Shown: one piece after another, positions 6,104-7,765 of the stretch | Position numbering within the stretch: position 1 is the first letter of the stretch | How the letters are laid out: each line of letters begins with the position of its first letter | Origin: an uncultured Chitinophagaceae bacterium | Lineage (GTDB): Bacteria; Bacteroidota; Bacteroidia; Chitinophagales; Chitinophagaceae | Direction of reading: 5' to 3' | Assembly (NCBI GenBank): GCA_934502905.1 | Contig: CAKSVK010000161.1 | Span: 1-7,765, forward strand | DNA: 7,765 bases | Notes under the pieces: model-generated | The model's input: only the letters and a program-made list of their open reading frames with translations | The model's database searches: none | What the model was told of the DNA's origin: nothing | Translations under genes and position numbers: made by a program

Positions 6104-6127
6104 CGAGCCCCCTGCATGGACTCGTTG
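6101..6127. repeat. Inverted repeat CAACGAG-N13-CTCGTTG
   Basis: Perfect 7-bp arms (6101-6107, 6121-6127) enclose a G/C-containing 13-nt loop. On the plus strand a run TTTTTT follows about 10 nt after the stem (6138-6143), too far for a classic intrinsic terminator. No plus-strand gene ends just before it. It could be a relic of an mRNA structure or of a mobile element end. Confidence 0.3.
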
Positions 6128-6370
6128 AAATGAACTCTTTTTTACGCCGAGTGTCTTTCAAGAGACCGAGGTTGGAAATAAGATGGTTAAGCCAAACGCT
6201 ACAATTACTTACTTTATTATTAAGAAACAAGTAGTGCTCAAATACTGCCTAGACTGGCTTATAAGATCAAGAAGAAGTAGTTTTATCCACTATAATATTC
6301 ATTACTCACATACGGATTTATATTGTTAAGTATCCTAGAAACTGATAATTCACTCTCTGATTGATTTGTC

Positions 6371-7435
6371 TTATTTTTTTATCTGAGAAGGAGGAAAAAT
6401 ATCAAATGTCAATCCTCCAAAAAATTGATGACCGCTATCTACAAACCTGTAATTATAGTTATCATGACCGTATATGTAACTAACAAACAAACCGACATTA
6501 TTTTTGAAATAGACAGTAGCTGTTAATTCTGTTCGTAATGGATTAACAAAAGGATGCGGGGTAGCTATGTACTCAAAATTAAAAGAATAGGTAAATCTGT
6601 CAATGCAAAAACATCCTTCTTTACATGTGCATTTACTGCTTTTTATAACGCAAAATGGCTCAGATAATCTATGCATATATTCAATTCCTCCGACAAACCT
6701 GTAACGGCCATAGATTTTGATATCAGATTCTGAATAACCGCCTATATCTGCCAAAAACAGAAGATCATTGTGATAATAATTTAATCCTCCTTTAAACGAC
6801 CAGATTCTCTTTGGTTCATAAGACTCGTTTAAGTCTGAGTCTATCCATCTGTAATTCAAAATAAGTTCGGTATAATTCGTAGAGAAGTTTCCACTTACTC
6901 TATTTAATTTTTGCGACAAGTTGGTTGTACTGGTTATTGTATTAAAAAGACTATCATTTTCAGGAGTACCATCATCAATATTTGGGTCAAATGCGCTTTT
7001 CGCTTGACCGTTTGAATAGTGTCCAGATTCAAGAGAGAAAGCAAAAAAATTATAATTACCATGCTTTGTTTTGAGATAAGGAAAGATATGCTGGTAACCA
7101 AGAATACTAATTTTATAAGAAGGCATTTTTACAGGGCGAGAATTATCTGTGTACATCCTTAACTGTGGTCTGAATGCAAGATACATAGTTGATGCATGAT
7201 TTCTTTCACTATCTTTATTATTCATTAATTTTTTCCGAATATTATTATAAAAATACATTCTCAATATAGGGTTTGCTTCAAACAATATGTTTTCATTTTT
7301 AACCATATTGCTTTTATAACCAACACTGGGATTATCCCCGATAGGATACAGAGCATTAAAAATTTCTTGTGCATGAACATCTAACCCTGCAAGGAAAAGA
7401 GAAAATAAAATAACGAAATTTTTTATTTTTTTCAT
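6371..7435 (-). CDS. Outer membrane beta-barrel with phospholipase A-like HxSNGQ motif
   Basis: A 354-residue protein with a clear signal peptide (KKIKNF, hydrophobic 7-19, cleavage after 'VHA' at 22). The rest is alternating aromatic and polar beta strands ending 'FFGGLTFDIF', as in outer membrane barrels. Residues 138-144 read 'GHYSNGQ'. Outer membrane phospholipase A (PldA) has H-x-S-N-G-Q with His142/Ser144 and Asn156 on the next strand; PagL has H-x-S-N with a Glu. Here the candidates are H139, S141 and N187 ('STNYTELILNYRW'), with a loop about 34 residues longer than in PldA; E159 would be the PagL-type alternative. Five cysteines lie at 262-277 in a C-x-C-x3-C-x-C arrangement, unusual in a barrel. 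It lies 3 nt after the 98-residue gene, so both are one unit. The barrel is confident; lipid hydrolysis is inference. The gene is AT-rich (6421-6480 has 19 G+C in 60). Confidence 0.85.
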   Translation of the reverse strand: MKKIKNFVILFSLFLAGLDVHAQEIFNALYPIGDNPSVGYKSNMVKNENILFEANPILRMYFYNNIRKKLMNNKDSERNHASTMYLAFRPQLRMYTDNSRPVKMPSYKISILGYQHIFPYLKTKHGNYNFFAFSLESGHYSNGQAKSAFDPNIDDGTPENDSLFNTITSTTNLSQKLNRVSGNFSTNYTELILNYRWIDSDLNESYEPKRIWSFKGGLNYYHNDLLFLADIGGYSESDIKIYGRYRFVGGIEYMHRLSEPFCVIKSSKCTCKEGCFCIDRFTYSFNFEYIATPHPFVNPLRTELTATVYFKNNVGLFVSYIYGHDNYNYRFVDSGHQFFGGLTFDIFPPSQIKK

Positions 7436-7438
7436 AAA

Positions 7439-7735
7439 CTATTCTGTTACTATTTTTTTGATATTTTTAACATCGTTACTGTCCATTCCGTTAGAGGCTA
7501 TATCACAACCGGTTTTAAGATTTGTGAAAACAAGAAGGTATTTGATTTCATCCTGACTTAACAATAAACTCAATTGATCCTTAAACTTGTTGGTTAAACT
7601 TATAATAAATGTGTTGTCCACTTCAATATAAAACCATCCATTCAGCAGACTTCTTGTCTTTGCTGTATGCAGAGGGTCTGTTCCAAAGATTTTTAATACG
7701 CAAAATCTTTTTTGTATACTGTTCTGTTTTGCCAT
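7439..7735 (-). CDS. Unknown 98-residue protein upstream of the barrel gene
   Basis: I do not recognise this protein. From ATG 7735 it has 98 residues. The frame remains open upstream to the right edge, so a longer form cannot be excluded. There is no signal peptide or membrane helix, so it is probably cytosolic. It reads as a small alpha/beta protein: strand 'RFCVLKIFG' (10-18), 'GWFYIEVDNTFIISLTNKF' (33-51), helix 'KDQLSLLLSQDEIKYLLVF' (52-70), and an acidic-basic C-terminal helix 'DSNDVKNIKKIV'. Its stop is 3 nt before the barrel start, which implies co-transcription and perhaps translational coupling. The ATG is preceded by A-rich DNA with no Shine-Dalgarno. The promoter must lie beyond the window. 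A chaperone or regulator of the barrel is possible but unproven. Confidence 0.75.
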   Translation of the reverse strand: MAKQNSIQKRFCVLKIFGTDPLHTAKTRSLLNGWFYIEVDNTFIISLTNKFKDQLSLLLSQDEIKYLLVFTNLKTGCDIASNGMDSNDVKNIKKIVTE

Positions 7736-7765
7736 AACTTGATACTTTTTAGAGTTTTTTACTAT

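Noticed and set aside
6193..6201. Minus-strand TAGCGTTTG as a -7 box for the small frame at 5876-6103.
   Set aside because: It has one base too many compared with TAnnTTTG, and no TTG lies at a proper -33 distance.
6104..6370. A possible tRNA or other RNA gene in the stretch before the barrel stop.
   Set aside because: No T-loop consensus, acceptor pairing or repeat structure could be found; only a weak 4-bp hairpin near 6149-6162.

Overview
The window looks like chromosomal DNA of a member of the Bacteroidota, probably of the Chitinophaga/Pedobacter kind. The protein families fit: a TolC/RND efflux pair, an AraC regulator with a DUF6597-like sensor domain, NTF2-like proteins and an 'AQ'-type signal peptide cleavage site. 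Start codons lack clear Shine-Dalgarno sequences, and at least one upstream box fits the Bacteroidota -7 consensus TAnnTTTG. This assignment is inference; no rRNA or marker gene is present.

Bases 1-2970, minus strand: a tripartite efflux operon read right to left. A TolC-family outer membrane channel comes first, then after 26 nt an RND (HAE-1/AcrB-type) permease whose second half lies beyond the left edge. A periplasmic adaptor gene is not seen and would be expected further left. Bases 2971-3485 are a divergent control region with a probable minus-strand promoter overlapping a strong palindrome (3143-3163), a hairpin in the efflux leader (3073-3097), and a plus-strand -7 box (3385-3392) followed by an 8-bp inverted repeat (3431-3460).

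Bases 3486-5422, plus strand: a compact three-gene operon of an AraC-family regulator, a secreted NTF2-like protein whose longest frame overlaps the regulator stop (ATGA), and a cytosolic SnoaL/NTF2-like protein. The regulator may sense a small molecule and control its own operon, and perhaps the divergent efflux operon. The NTF2-like proteins may bind or convert that molecule. This is a hypothesis from gene order.

Bases 5423-6370: almost 1 kb with no confident gene, holding short open frames, possible gene remnants and two symmetric elements. Composition changes here from moderate G+C on the left to clearly AT-rich on the right. Bases 6371-7735, minus strand: a tight two-gene AT-rich unit of an unknown 98-residue soluble protein followed after 3 nt by a 354-residue outer membrane beta-barrel. 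The barrel carries an H-x-S-N-G-Q motif like the active site of outer membrane phospholipase A (and of the lipid A deacylase PagL), with a candidate Asn on the next strand and a CxCxxxCxC cluster in another loop. This possible divergent outer-membrane lipid hydrolase with an orphan partner is the most interesting item in the window.
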